Source of the DNA: Gemmiger sp. An50
Lineage (GTDB): Bacteria > Bacillota > Clostridia > Oscillospirales > Ruminococcaceae
Direction of reading: 5' to 3'
Length of the DNA: 64,000 nucleotides
Assembly: GCF_002161595.1 (NCBI RefSeq)
Contig: NZ_NFID01000019.1
Coordinates: 16,930 to 80,929 of the forward strand
A program made the translations under genes and the position numbers. The notes below the pieces were generated by a model that saw only the letters and a list, made by a program, of their open reading frames with translations, was not told the origin of the DNA and did not search any database. Each line of letters begins with the position of its first letter. The first letter of the stretch is position 1. Of this stretch, positions 53,952-62,971 are shown piece after piece.

Positions 53952-55484
53952 ATGATAACAGGCGTGATTAAAAATAAGGTTGACAAAATATGGACTGACA
54001 TCTGGGCGGGCGGTATCACCAACCCCCTCACCGTCATTGAACAGCTGACCTATCTCATGTTCATCCGTTCTCTGGATGAGAAAGAGCTGGAAACCGAAGA
54101 GTTCGAGAATATGACCGGCGAGAAGATGGACAAGATTTTCCCCCAGTCCGCTGTGGGGCAGTCCATGCGGTGGAGCAAATTCAAGAACAACGACCCCCGG
54201 GAGATTTACGATGTGATTTCCCGGCGGGTATTTCCTGCCATCAAGAGCATGAAGCACGGCCACCTGCCGGACTTCGACGAGCAGGGCGAGCTGGTGGAGG
54301 TCGGCGACGATTCCGCCAGCGACACGCAAAATGAGACCGCCTTCGCCCGCTACATGAGCGACGCCATGTTCCTGATTCCCACGCCCCAGGTGCTGCAAAA
54401 AATCATCACCGGGCTGGATGATTTGTATGAGCATGACATTGCCGACCGGGATATGCAGGGCGATTTGTACGAGTATATGCTGGGCAAGCTGGCCACCGCC
54501 GGGCAGAACGGCCAGTTCCGCACCCCCAAGCACATCCGGGAGATGATGGTGGAGCTGTTGCAGCCCACGCCGGACGATACCATCTGCGATCCGGCCTGTG
54601 GCACGGCGGGCTTTCTGGTCTCGGCCGCGGAATACATCCGCAAGCATTACGAGGACACCATGACCGCCGAGCAGTGGGAACATTTTGCCGGGGACGCCTT
54701 CACCGGCTTTGACACCGACCGCACCATGCTGCGGATCTCTGCCATGAACCTGATGCTCCACTCCATCAGCCACCCGGAAATTGATTACAGCGACAGCGTT
54801 TCCAAGCAGAACCAGATCAGTGACCGGTTCACCATCTGCCTGGCGAATCCCCCCTTCAAGGGGACTGTGGACGCGGAGAGCATCCACGACAACCTGAAGG
54901 CCGTGACCAACACCAAAAAGACCGAGCTGCTGTTTCTGGCGCTGTTTTTAAGGATGCTGAAAAAGGGCGGGCGCTGTGCCTGCATCGTGCCGGACGGCGT
55001 GCTGTTCGGCTCTTCCAAGGCGCACAAGGCCATCCGCAAGGAGCTGGTGGAGAACCATCAGCTGCGGGCGGTGATTTCCATGCCCTCCGGCGTGTTCAAG
55101 CCCTATGCGGGCGTGTCCACGGCGGTGCTGGTGTTCACCAAGACCGCCGCAGGCGGAACCGAAAACGTCTGGTTCTACGATATGAAGGCCGATGGTTTTT
55201 CTCTGGACGACAAGCGCAGCGAGGTTGCGGAGAACGACATTTCCGACATCATCGAGCGGTTCCATCATCTGGACAAGGAAACCGACCGCCAGCGCACCGA
55301 GCAGAGCTTCTTTGTGCCGAAGCAGGAAATTGCGGACAATGACTATGACCTGTCCATCAACAAATACAAACAGGTGGAGTATGTGCCGGTAGAGTACCCC
55401 TCGACCACGGAACTGATGGCCGACCTGCACGAGCTGGAAATGGAAATCACCACAGGGCTGGCAGAACTGGAGGGGATGCTGTGA
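53952..55484 (+). CDS. hsdM: Type I restriction-modification methyltransferase subunit HsdM
   Basis: 510-residue N6-adenine DNA methyltransferase. N-terminal HsdM helical domain (MITGVIKNKVDKIWTDIWAGGITNPLTVIEQLTYLMFIRSLDE), SAM motif I DPACGTAGFL (about residue 212), catalytic motif IV LANPPFKG (about 298), late motif VPDGVLFGSSKAHKAIRKELVE. ATG at 53952 after GGAGGAACAAACGC; an upstream ATG at 53868 adds a non-conserved tail. The stop overlaps the hsdS start (TGATG). It forms M2S and R2M2S complexes with the products of hsdS and hsdR. Confidence 0.96.
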   Translation: MITGVIKNKVDKIWTDIWAGGITNPLTVIEQLTYLMFIRSLDEKELETEEFENMTGEKMDKIFPQSAVGQSMRWSKFKNNDPREIYDVISRRVFPAIKSMKHGHLPDFDEQGELVEVGDDSASDTQNETAFARYMSDAMFLIPTPQVLQKIITGLDDLYEHDIADRDMQGDLYEYMLGKLATAGQNGQFRTPKHIREMMVELLQPTPDDTICDPACGTAGFLVSAAEYIRKHYEDTMTAEQWEHFAGDAFTGFDTDRTMLRISAMNLMLHSISHPEIDYSDSVSKQNQISDRFTICLANPPFKGTVDAESIHDNLKAVTNTKKTELLFLALFLRMLKKGGRCACIVPDGVLFGSSKAHKAIRKELVENHQLRAVISMPSGVFKPYAGVSTAVLVFTKTAAGGTENVWFYDMKADGFSLDDKRSEVAENDISDIIERFHHLDKETDRQRTEQSFFVPKQEIADNDYDLSINKYKQVEYVPVEYPSTTELMADLHELEMEITTGLAELEGML

Positions 55485-56584
55485 TGGCGAAGTTGGGGGA
55501 TGTTTGCAAAAAGGAAACTTCCAATATTTCACAAAAAGATTTAGAGGGACGTAGAGGTAACTTCCCTATTTATGGAGCAAGTGGCTTTATTGCCAATGTG
55601 GATTTTTATCAACAGGAAAACCCTTATATCGCAGTCGTAAAAGATGGTGCAGGAATTGGGCGTGTTATGAAGCTACCTGCAAAATCATCTGTAATCGGAA
55701 CCATGCAGTACATTATTCCAAACGATGCGGTAGACATTAGCTATTTGGCTTATGCAATGGAACACATGAATCTCTCCAAGTATTTTACTGGGGCAACTAT
55801 TCCGCATATCTATTTTAAAGACTATCAAAAAGAAGAACTGCTACTCCCTCCCCTTGACGAGCAACGCCAAATTGCGGCGGTGCTGGACAAAGTGAGCGAC
55901 CTGATTGCCAAACGCCGCCAGCAGCTGGACAAGCTGGATGAGATGGTCAAGGCAAGGTTTGTGGAGATGTTTGGGGATATGATTTATAATCCGTATAATT
56001 GGCCGACTCAACAGCTGGAAGAAATTGCGGATATAGTTTCTGGTATTACCAAAGGAAGAAAAGTTAAAGAACAAAGTTTGATAGAAGTTCCTTATATGGC
56101 CGTATCCAATGTGAAAGACGGATATATCGACTGGAAAACAGTAAAAACGATTTTGGCTACACAATCTGAAATAGAGCAGTATCGTTTATTGCCCTATGAT
56201 ATTCTTATGACTGAGGGTGGCGATCCAGATAAATTAGGTCGAGGTGCTGTCATTCAAAATCCACCCAAAAACTGTATTCATCAAAACCATATTTTCCGCG
56301 TTAGATTGAACGAATCAATCTTGTTGCCCAGTTATTTTTCTGAATTTTTGAAACACCAAAAAGCAAAGCAATATTTTCTAAGATGTGCAAAACAAACAAC
56401 AGGTATAGCAAGCATAAACATGCGGCAGTTAAAAGGGCTACCGATACTGTTGCCTCCCGTTGATTTGCAAAATCAATTTTCTGCCTTTGTTAATCAAATA
56501 GAAAAAACAAAAACCACAATCAGTATCAATCTCAAGAAATTAGAAATATTAAAAATGGCGTTGATACAAAAACATTTTGGGTGA
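55484..56584 (+). CDS. hsdS: Type I restriction-modification specificity subunit HsdS
   Basis: 366 residues. Two target recognition domains (about 1-120 and 165-330), each followed by a helical conserved spacer: LDEQRQIAAVLDKVSDLIAKRRQQLDKLDEMVKARFVEMFGD centrally and NLKKLEILKMALIQKHFG at the end. Sets the DNA sequence recognised by the M and R subunits. The recognition domains are AT-rich whereas the central spacer and hsdM are GC-rich, pointing to domain exchange. ATG overlaps the hsdM stop. Confidence 0.94.
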   Translation: MAKLGDVCKKETSNISQKDLEGRRGNFPIYGASGFIANVDFYQQENPYIAVVKDGAGIGRVMKLPAKSSVIGTMQYIIPNDAVDISYLAYAMEHMNLSKYFTGATIPHIYFKDYQKEELLLPPLDEQRQIAAVLDKVSDLIAKRRQQLDKLDEMVKARFVEMFGDMIYNPYNWPTQQLEEIADIVSGITKGRKVKEQSLIEVPYMAVSNVKDGYIDWKTVKTILATQSEIEQYRLLPYDILMTEGGDPDKLGRGAVIQNPPKNCIHQNHIFRVRLNESILLPSYFSEFLKHQKAKQYFLRCAKQTTGIASINMRQLKGLPILLPPVDLQNQFSAFVNQIEKTKTTISINLKKLEILKMALIQKHFG

Positions 56585-56599
56585 GGTGTTCTCTAATAC

Positions 56600-57517
56600 A
56601 TGTTAAGTCGTAGAGATATAGAGAAGGAAATTGGAAAAGGGTTATGTTTTTATCCTCTTAAACCATCTAATATAAAGGAAAACTCAGTTAATGTTACGAT
56701 AAGTAAATATGCATGGTGTCAATCCGATGCAACAATATACTGGTATGGCAAAAACAAGTTTAGTCTAAGTAGCAGTCATGGAACGATTAGAAAAACACTG
56801 CATTACAGAAAAGGGCAAAGAATAGTTTTTACTGACTACCACAAAGGTGGACACAATTCTCAATACCTCTTGTTGTTGCCTCACCAAACGACCATTGTGG
56901 AAACCGAGGAGGTAATCGGTATAGGGAATCACATTGGTGGAGCTGTACACTCGAAAGTTGGGGTTGTCGCGCAAGGAGTTGGTGATACTGGAACAATGTT
57001 GGGTCCAGGATATTGTGGTCACCTCATGATTTCACTACACAATATTACTGATGACGTTATCGTTCTAAATGTTGGCGACACGTTTGTATCATTGACCTTT
57101 GATTATTTAACCACAAGCGTAATAAGGACTAGCGCCACCGTTTCCAGTCACTATGATAGACTGCTTGAACATTCTTGCGACATGAATTCCGATGACAAAG
57201 ATTACTTTTCTCAAGATTGGAAGTCGACTTTCAACTCAATATCCGAAAAAATGTGTAGCTCTGCAGAGTTCCTCGAGTATAAAAAGACTCTCCAAAAAAA
57301 TCGTTTCAAAGAGTTTCGAAAATACATAAATAAAAGGAATATATTTGCTGTAATTTTAGTTTGTATTGCTTTTGCTTCACTTTACGGTGGCGCTCTTTTT
57401 TTAGACACTTTGGGTACAGATCCGGTGTGGGTAGATAGGTTTTGGAATGTGGGTTGCTCCGGTTTGATTGGGTCGTTTTTGATGTGGTTATGGGGATTCC
57501 TCAAAGACAAAAAGTGA
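56600..57517 (+). CDS. dCTP deaminase/dUTPase-fold protein with two C-terminal membrane segments
   Basis: 305 residues. About 1-185 follow the Dcd/dUTPase jelly-roll pattern: ENSVNVTISKYAW at the start, then HQTTIVETEEVIGIGNHIGGAVHSKVGVVAQGVGDTGTMLGPGYCGHLMISLHNITDDVIVLNVGDTFVSLTF. This matches the RSS-LAR...DPG-GC...LEFYN...PGM series of Dcd, but the catalytic Arg, Asp and Glu positions read Val, Gly and Ser. Two hydrophobic segments (about 248-268 and 282-300) anchor it, with a basic helical linker before them. AT-rich, 15 bp behind hsdS and in the same operon. Probably a membrane-bound nucleotide sensor or effector rather than an active deaminase; function unproven. Confidence 0.75.
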   Translation: MLSRRDIEKEIGKGLCFYPLKPSNIKENSVNVTISKYAWCQSDATIYWYGKNKFSLSSSHGTIRKTLHYRKGQRIVFTDYHKGGHNSQYLLLLPHQTTIVETEEVIGIGNHIGGAVHSKVGVVAQGVGDTGTMLGPGYCGHLMISLHNITDDVIVLNVGDTFVSLTFDYLTTSVIRTSATVSSHYDRLLEHSCDMNSDDKDYFSQDWKSTFNSISEKMCSSAEFLEYKKTLQKNRFKEFRKYINKRNIFAVILVCIAFASLYGGALFLDTLGTDPVWVDRFWNVGCSGLIGSFLMWLWGFLKDKK

Positions 57518-57627
57518 GGCTATACAATTTTCTCTTTCTAAGAATAACAGTAAATGTATTCTGCTTTAGTTAATTACATACACGCAAGGATATTTTTAAA
57601 ATTATTTTAGAAAAAAGAGGTATTCTT

Positions 57628-58803
57628 ATGGCTGACAAAGAATATATGCGAAAGCATAAAGAATCTTTTCCTGTTGTCGCAATTTGTTATGACTTTGACA
57701 AAACATTATCTCCGGATGATATGCAGGCTCAGGGATACATCCAATCGGTCGGATACGACATCCCCGATTTTTGGAGAAAATCCAATGATCTTGCCAGTGA
57801 TAATGAAATGGACCAAAATCTCGCCTATATGTTCACAATGAAGCAAGAGTCGGAAGGGAAAGTTTTATTCACAAAAGATACTCTTGAAAAATACGGTGCC
57901 TCTGTCGAACTGTTTCCAGGGGTTGAAGAATGGTTTGAACGCATTCGTGAGTATGGGACAGAAAAAAATGTTATTGTGGAGCACTATATCATTTCTTCAG
58001 GATTAAAAGAAATGATCGAGGGAACTTCAGTGGCAAAAGCTGGGGCTTTTGAGAAAATTTATGCAAGTTCTTTTTATTACAACGACAATGGAGTAGCTGT
58101 ATGGCCTGCTCAGGTTGTGAACTATACAAATAAAACTCAATTTTTGTTTAGAATAGAAAAAGGTGTTTTGGATATCAATGATCCTGCCGTTAATGAATCT
58201 TTTTCTCCCGAGGAAATGCGAGTTCCTTTTCGCAATATGATTTACATTGGTGATAGCGATACAGATATTCCTTGTATGAAACTCGTCAATTCTTATGGTG
58301 GTCATTCTATTGGTGTCTACAATGCTAAGACTAAAGATAAAAGCAAAGTTTATAAAATGATGCGTGATGGTAGAATCAAATACTTTGCCCCTGCTGATTA
58401 CACAGAAGGCACAGAACTGGATGGTTTGGTGAAATCTATCATTGATCGAACCGCCGCAAATGAGGCATTAGAAGCACTGCATTACAAATACAAAATAGAG
58501 CGAATTAAAGCAGATAAAGGAAGCAATGATGAAGCACGCAAAAAAACCGACTTGCTAATTGCCTTAGAAAACAGCCGAAGCTTTACAACAACTCACAATG
58601 TCATTGAAAAATTACAAGCAATTGATGAATGGTCATTCGACGAAAAAGAAATTTTATTTGAAACCGCTTATAATAATAGTCAGGTTCGCTATATATTAAA
58701 AGATTTAGATGTAGCAAATTTCTATAAAAAACTATTAAAAAGTGTGAGAGCAATGACGCCAACTATTCAGAAAATCAAAGATCTCTTAGAGAATGATAAT
58801 TGA
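57628..58803 (+). CDS. HAD-family phosphatase with C-terminal helical extension, inside the R-M operon
   Basis: 391 residues. Motif I CYDFDKTLSPDD (nucleophile Asp and acid Asp two apart), motif II IISSG, motif III Lys region, motif IV IYIGDSDTDIPCMK. The core (about 15-275) resembles phosphoserine-phosphatase-like HAD enzymes, with a large insertion cap. The last 110 residues are helical and charged. ATG after AAAAAAGAGG. It lies 110 bp behind the Dcd-like gene and 12 bp before hsdR, so it is part of the R-M operon. AT-rich like its left neighbour. It might act on nucleotides or a phosphorylated signal; no substrate can be assigned. Confidence 0.82.
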   Translation: MADKEYMRKHKESFPVVAICYDFDKTLSPDDMQAQGYIQSVGYDIPDFWRKSNDLASDNEMDQNLAYMFTMKQESEGKVLFTKDTLEKYGASVELFPGVEEWFERIREYGTEKNVIVEHYIISSGLKEMIEGTSVAKAGAFEKIYASSFYYNDNGVAVWPAQVVNYTNKTQFLFRIEKGVLDINDPAVNESFSPEEMRVPFRNMIYIGDSDTDIPCMKLVNSYGGHSIGVYNAKTKDKSKVYKMMRDGRIKYFAPADYTEGTELDGLVKSIIDRTAANEALEALHYKYKIERIKADKGSNDEARKKTDLLIALENSRSFTTTHNVIEKLQAIDEWSFDEKEILFETAYNNSQVRYILKDLDVANFYKKLLKSVRAMTPTIQKIKDLLENDN

Positions 58804-58815
58804 GGATGTGTTTTT

Positions 58816-61800
58816 ATGGGGAACTTTGTTTTTCTCCAGCCAAAACCCGAATACTCCCTCTTTGCCCCTGCCTGCATAGAAGCCGAGAAAATCTATTCCT
58901 CTGCTCCGGCCATGTGTGCGGTGGGCTGCCGCAAGGCGCTGGAGCTGGCGGTGAAGTGGGTCTATGCGGCGGACAAGTCCATGAAAATGCCCTACAAGGA
59001 CAATCTGCAATCCCTCATTCACGAGCCGACCTTCCGCTTTGCTGTGGACTCCGACACCTGGGGCAAGATGCCGTTTATCATCAAATTGGGCAATCTGGCG
59101 GTACATACTGAGCGCAGCGTTCAGCCGAGCGATGCGCTTGCTTCCCTGCGCGGTCTGTTTGAGTTTGTGCAGTGGATTGACTACTGCTATGGCGCGGACT
59201 ATCAGGAGCGCACCTTTGACGAGAACCTTGTCCCCACCGAAAAGGTGGCGGTGGACACCCGAAAAATCAAGGAACAGGAAAGCCTGCTGGACCAGAAGGA
59301 CGCCGAGATCGAGGCGCTGCGCAAGCAAATCGAGCAGATGTCCGCCCGGTACACCGCCGAAAAGGAGCAGCACCAGAAGGAACGCACCTTCCAGCCGGAG
59401 GACCTCTCGGAATTCAAGACCCGCAAAATCTACATCGATGTGGATCTGAAGCTGATGGGCTGGAAGTTCACCGGCCCGGATGCTGATGTGCAGGAGGAGT
59501 ATCGCGTGGAGGATATGGCCGGAGTACCCGGTCAGCCGGGCTTCTGCGACTATGTACTGTTTGGGAAGGACGGATTACCCCTGGCGGTGGTGGAAGCTAA
59601 GCGCACCAGCAAGGACCCCAACATCGGGCGCAAACAGGCGGTTTTGTATGCGGATTGTCTGGAACGGAAGTTTGGCCGCCGCCCCATGATGTTCACCACT
59701 AACGGCTTTGAAACCTACTTCTGGGATGACCAGACTGCCCCACAGCGGAAGGTCAGCGGCATTTTCAGCAAGGATGACCTGCAAAAGCTGATGAACCGCC
59801 GCACCGAGCGGATGGATTTGATGGGTGTTTCCATTGATGACAAAATCACCGACCGGTATTACCAGAAGGAGGCCATCCGGGCGGTGTGCGAACAGATTAC
59901 ACAGGGGTTCCGCAAGCATCTGCTGGTGATGGCCACCGGCACCGGCAAAACCAGAACCGCGTCCAGCCTGACCGATGTGCTCAGCCGCGGCAAATGGGTA
60001 ACCAACATTCTGTTTTTGGCCGACCGCACTGCGCTGGTGAAGCAGGCAAAGGACGATTTCAAGAACTATCTGCCGGATATGTCCCTGTGCAACCTCTGCT
60101 CCAACAAGGACGACCGGAACGCCCGCATTGTGTTCTCCACCTACCCCACCATCCTCAACGCCATTGACGATACTAAATCCAAGGACGGGCGGCAGCTGTT
60201 TACTCCGGCGCACTTCGACCTGATTATCATTGACGAAAGCCACCGGAGCATCTTCAAAAAGTACCGGGCCATCTTTGAATATTTTGACGCCTTCATGGTG
60301 GGCCTGACCGCCACGCCGAAAACCGATGTGGATCGGAACACCTACGATTTCTTCGAGATGGAACACGGTGTGCCCACCTATGCCTACGACTATGAAACGG
60401 CAGTGCAGCAGGACCATGTGCTGGTTCCCTATTACAACTACGAGGTCAAAACCCGTTTTCTGGAGGAAGGCATCTCCTACGATGATTTGTCCGAAGAGGA
60501 CAAAGAGCGATATGAGGATGATTTCATCGAGGACGGTCAGCTGCCGGACTTTATCCCCTCCGCTGCCCTCAATAAATTTGTGTTCAACGAAACCACCGTG
60601 GACATCGTGCTGCAGGACCTGATGGACCGGGGTATCAAGGTGGCGGGCGGCGACCGTCTGGGGAAAACCATCCTGTTTGCCCAGAACAAGCGACACGCGG
60701 AGTTTATTCTGGAGCGGTTTAATAAGCTGTACCCCCAGTACCGGGGCAGCTTCGCCCAGCGGGTGATTTGCGACGACGCCTATGCCCAGACCATCATCGA
60801 CGATTTCAAGCTGCCAGAAAAAGAACCGCACATTGCCGTATCGGTGGATATGATGGACACCGGCATCGACGTGCCGGAATGCGTCAATCTGGTGTTTTTC
60901 AAAAAGGTTCGGTCAAAGGCAAAGTTCTGGCAGATGATTGGCCGCGGCACCCGGCTGTGCAAAGGGCTGGCCTGCGTGGACCAAATCGACGGAACCTATA
61001 CCGACAAGCGGCGCTTCCTGATTTTTGACTACTGCGGCAACTTCGAATACTTCCGGCAGCACAAAGAAGGCTACGAAACCAGAGAAACCAAAACGCTGTC
61101 GGAAAACATCTTCGGCAAGCAAATCAAAATCGCCATGGCGCTGCAGGAAAGCGCCTTTACCGGGGAGGATTATCAGGCATGGCGTAAGGAGATTGTCAAC
61201 ACCTGTCACCGGCAGATTCTGGCCCTCAGCCCCGACCTGATTGCGGTAAAACTTCGGATGAAGGCGGTGGAGAAATACAAAAAGCCGGAATCGCTTGTGT
61301 CCATCAGTGAGGGCGACAAGGGCGAACTTCTGACGCAGATTGCACCGCTGGTGCGCTCCGAAGAATCGGACGAGTTTGCAAAACGGTTTGACAACTTCAT
61401 GTATGGCCTGATACTGGCGCACATCGAACAGATGCCCGCGTTCAAGTATGCCAAAAAGCAGCTGTGTGACACCGCTTCCCTGCTGGAACGCAAAGCCAGC
61501 ATTCCGCAGATTCAGGAAAAGCTGCCGTTGCTGCGAGAAATCCAGACCGATGGGTTCTGGGATGCAGGCGATGTTCTGTTGTTTGAGCGGGTCCGGGAAG
61601 AGTTACGGGAGCTGATTCGCTTTTTGGACGAAGGCGGCGGAGAGCAAAAGCGCATTGTCACCAAACTGACCGACCCGATCATCGACAGTCAGGAGGGAAT
61701 CCAGTTGGATGCCGCCTATGATTTCGAGGATTACCGGTTAAAGGTCAACCGGTATGTCAACGAGCATGGCGACACGCTGGCAATTCACAAGCTGACGCAC

Positions 61801-62193
61801 AACATTCCGTTGACGCTGGGCGATTATCAGGAGCTGGAGCGGATATTGACCAGTGAACTGGGCAGCAAAGAAGACTATGCCCGCGAGTTTGGTGATACGC
61901 CCTTTGGTTTGCTGATTCGTAAAATCACCAAGCTGGACCATGAAGCGGCAATGCAGGCGTTTTCCTCCTTCATCAATGGCCAGTCGTTGAATCAGCAGCA
62001 GATTGCGTTTGTGAACAAAATCATCCATCACATTGAACTGAACGGATACATGGAGAATGTGGCGGAGCTGACAAGGCCGCCCTTTGACAAGCCGGTCAGC
62101 TTCATCAAGCTGTTTGACGCAAAAACCAGAACCTCCTTGCTGGAAACAATCAATCAGGTTCGTGAAAACGCCGTTCAGATCACGGCATCATAA
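58816..62193 (+). CDS. hsdR: Type I restriction-modification restriction subunit HsdR (EcoEI-like, DUF4145 N-terminus)
   Basis: 1125 residues. DUF4145 domain about 1-135 (GCRKALELAVKWVYAADKSMKMPYKDNL), coiled coil about 155-195, nuclease domain about 205-320 with PD-(D/E)XK-type GFCDYVLFGKDGLPLAVVEAKRTS. SF2 translocase follows with Walker A MATGTGKTRTASSL (about 372), DEAH-like IIDESHRS (about 472), GLTATP, and motif VI MIGRGTRLC (about 705). EcoEI_R_C-type C-terminus. ATG after GAGGATGTGTTTTT. Cleaves unmodified DNA after translocation, with HsdM and HsdS. GC-rich like hsdM. Confidence 0.96.
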   Translation: MGNFVFLQPKPEYSLFAPACIEAEKIYSSAPAMCAVGCRKALELAVKWVYAADKSMKMPYKDNLQSLIHEPTFRFAVDSDTWGKMPFIIKLGNLAVHTERSVQPSDALASLRGLFEFVQWIDYCYGADYQERTFDENLVPTEKVAVDTRKIKEQESLLDQKDAEIEALRKQIEQMSARYTAEKEQHQKERTFQPEDLSEFKTRKIYIDVDLKLMGWKFTGPDADVQEEYRVEDMAGVPGQPGFCDYVLFGKDGLPLAVVEAKRTSKDPNIGRKQAVLYADCLERKFGRRPMMFTTNGFETYFWDDQTAPQRKVSGIFSKDDLQKLMNRRTERMDLMGVSIDDKITDRYYQKEAIRAVCEQITQGFRKHLLVMATGTGKTRTASSLTDVLSRGKWVTNILFLADRTALVKQAKDDFKNYLPDMSLCNLCSNKDDRNARIVFSTYPTILNAIDDTKSKDGRQLFTPAHFDLIIIDESHRSIFKKYRAIFEYFDAFMVGLTATPKTDVDRNTYDFFEMEHGVPTYAYDYETAVQQDHVLVPYYNYEVKTRFLEEGISYDDLSEEDKERYEDDFIEDGQLPDFIPSAALNKFVFNETTVDIVLQDLMDRGIKVAGGDRLGKTILFAQNKRHAEFILERFNKLYPQYRGSFAQRVICDDAYAQTIIDDFKLPEKEPHIAVSVDMMDTGIDVPECVNLVFFKKVRSKAKFWQMIGRGTRLCKGLACVDQIDGTYTDKRRFLIFDYCGNFEYFRQHKEGYETRETKTLSENIFGKQIKIAMALQESAFTGEDYQAWRKEIVNTCHRQILALSPDLIAVKLRMKAVEKYKKPESLVSISEGDKGELLTQIAPLVRSEESDEFAKRFDNFMYGLILAHIEQMPAFKYAKKQLCDTASLLERKASIPQIQEKLPLLREIQTDGFWDAGDVLLFERVREELRELIRFLDEGGGEQKRIVTKLTDPIIDSQEGIQLDAAYDFEDYRLKVNRYVNEHGDTLAIHKLTHNIPLTLGDYQELERILTSELGSKEDYAREFGDTPFGLLIRKITKLDHEAAMQAFSSFINGQSLNQQQIAFVNKIIHHIELNGYMENVAELTRPPFDKPVSFIKLFDAKTRTSLLETINQVRENAVQITAS

Positions 62194-62199
62194 AAACAG

Positions 62200-62253
62200 A
62201 AAACCAGGCGCAGAGATTCACCTCAGCAGGTGACTCTGTGCCTGGTTTTTTAT
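62200..62253. terminator. Terminator of the type I R-M operon
   Basis: AAACCAGGC with GCCTGGTTT, inner CAGAG/CTCTG and TCACCT/AGGTGA helices, followed by TTTTTT. Also serves the convergent RHH gene. Confidence 0.8.
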
Positions 62254-62280
62254 TAATATGTATGGCTGTGTTTTTTCGAT

Positions 62281-62472
62281 TCACTCTTCAAGCAAATTGC
62301 TGCCGGCCAAATCCTCTTCAATCAGATCCGTAATATAGCCGTTCACACTCTTGTTCAGCTGTTCCGCCCGCTTCTGAATGATTTCTTTCTGCCCTTTCTT
62401 CACCCGAACCCGGACATCATCGTATGCTTTTTTGTTATAGCGATCCTTTACTTCAGCAGAGGTTTTCCCCAC
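62281..62472 (-). CDS. Ribbon-helix-helix protein (Arc/CopG-like repressor or antitoxin)
   Basis: 63 residues, start GTG at 62472 with AAAGGAAGTG upstream. YDDVRVRVKKGQKEIIQKRAEQLNKSVNGYITDLIEEDL has the beta-strand, two helices and the turn (KSVNGYI) of Arc-type RHH DNA-binding proteins. No toxin gene is adjacent. Three TGGTACCA sites begin 59 bp upstream and are the obvious self-operator. It may be an orphan antitoxin or the control gene of the neighbouring module. Confidence 0.8.
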   Translation of the reverse strand: MGKTSAEVKDRYNKKAYDDVRVRVKKGQKEIIQKRAEQLNKSVNGYITDLIEEDLAGSNLLEE

Positions 62473-62530
62473 AGATAATCACTTCCTTTTCTAAAAATAT
62501 ATTTAATTAAGTATAACACACCGTTTTTGA

Positions 62531-62620
62531 TGGTACCAGTATGCAATATGCACAAATGCCCGCATGGTGGTACCAGTATCATTTGTGGAATCAGCGAATA
62601 TACATGGTGGTACCAGTATG
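62531..62620. promoter_or_regulatory. Three TGGTACCA-containing repeats, operator array between divergent promoters
   Basis: GGTACCAGTAT occurs at 62532-62542, 62569-62579 and 62609-62619 (spacing 37 and 40 bp), each centred on palindromic TGGTACCA. The last copy abuts TATAAT (62622-62627) of a plus-strand promoter. The first overlaps the -35 region expected for the minus-strand RHH gene (TATACT at about 62516). Confidence 0.7.
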
Positions 62621-62681
62621 TTATAATTTAACCATAGACAGGAGACACGCTCTTGCTAATCAAAATAACGTGAGGTATCAA

Positions 62682-62849
62682 CATGAAACACATCCGCACC
62701 CACTTCATCTATGAGGTGGACAACATCCCGGATCACCGAAGCAGGCAGTTTGGTCATTGCCCCTGCCTGCTTGCCGTGATAAAGTCCCCTGCCCTTCTAA
62801 CAAAAAAGCCGTATCTGAGCGGCAACTCAGACACGGCAAACGCAAAATG
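62682..62849 (+). pseudogene. Short frame, probably remnant of a larger gene
   Basis: 55 codons from an ATG at 62682 with GTGAGG upstream: MKHIRTHFIYEVDNIPDHRSRQFGHC, then a run across a hairpin to a stop. The first 17 residues look coding, the rest does not. It lies downstream of the plus-strand promoter at 62622. Possibly a broken gene once controlled by the RHH operator. Confidence 0.35.
62808..62836 (-). terminator. Hairpin with T-run on the minus strand
   Basis: GCCGT-A-TCTGAG and CTCAGA-C-ACGGC form a stem with one mismatch; TTTTTT follows on the minus strand. It is the only sign of a former minus-strand transcription unit to its right. Confidence 0.5.
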
Positions 62850-62971
62850 AACAGTCCGTTAAAACAATCCAATCTGCCCTCTCATCATAACATGCCGGCC
62901 GCAACAAAACAAGCCGGAAAAGGGCAATGGATTACCCACATTCCTTATAAATAAGAAAGAGAGGATTCAAT

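Noticed and set aside
59575..60831. 418-codon minus-strand frame within hsdR
   Set aside because: Antisense to conserved HsdR motifs; product rich in His, Gly and Val without family features.
62532..62619. Three repeats considered as a mini CRISPR array
   Set aside because: Repeat unit only 11-14 bp, contains a restriction-like palindrome, no cas genes; better explained as operators.
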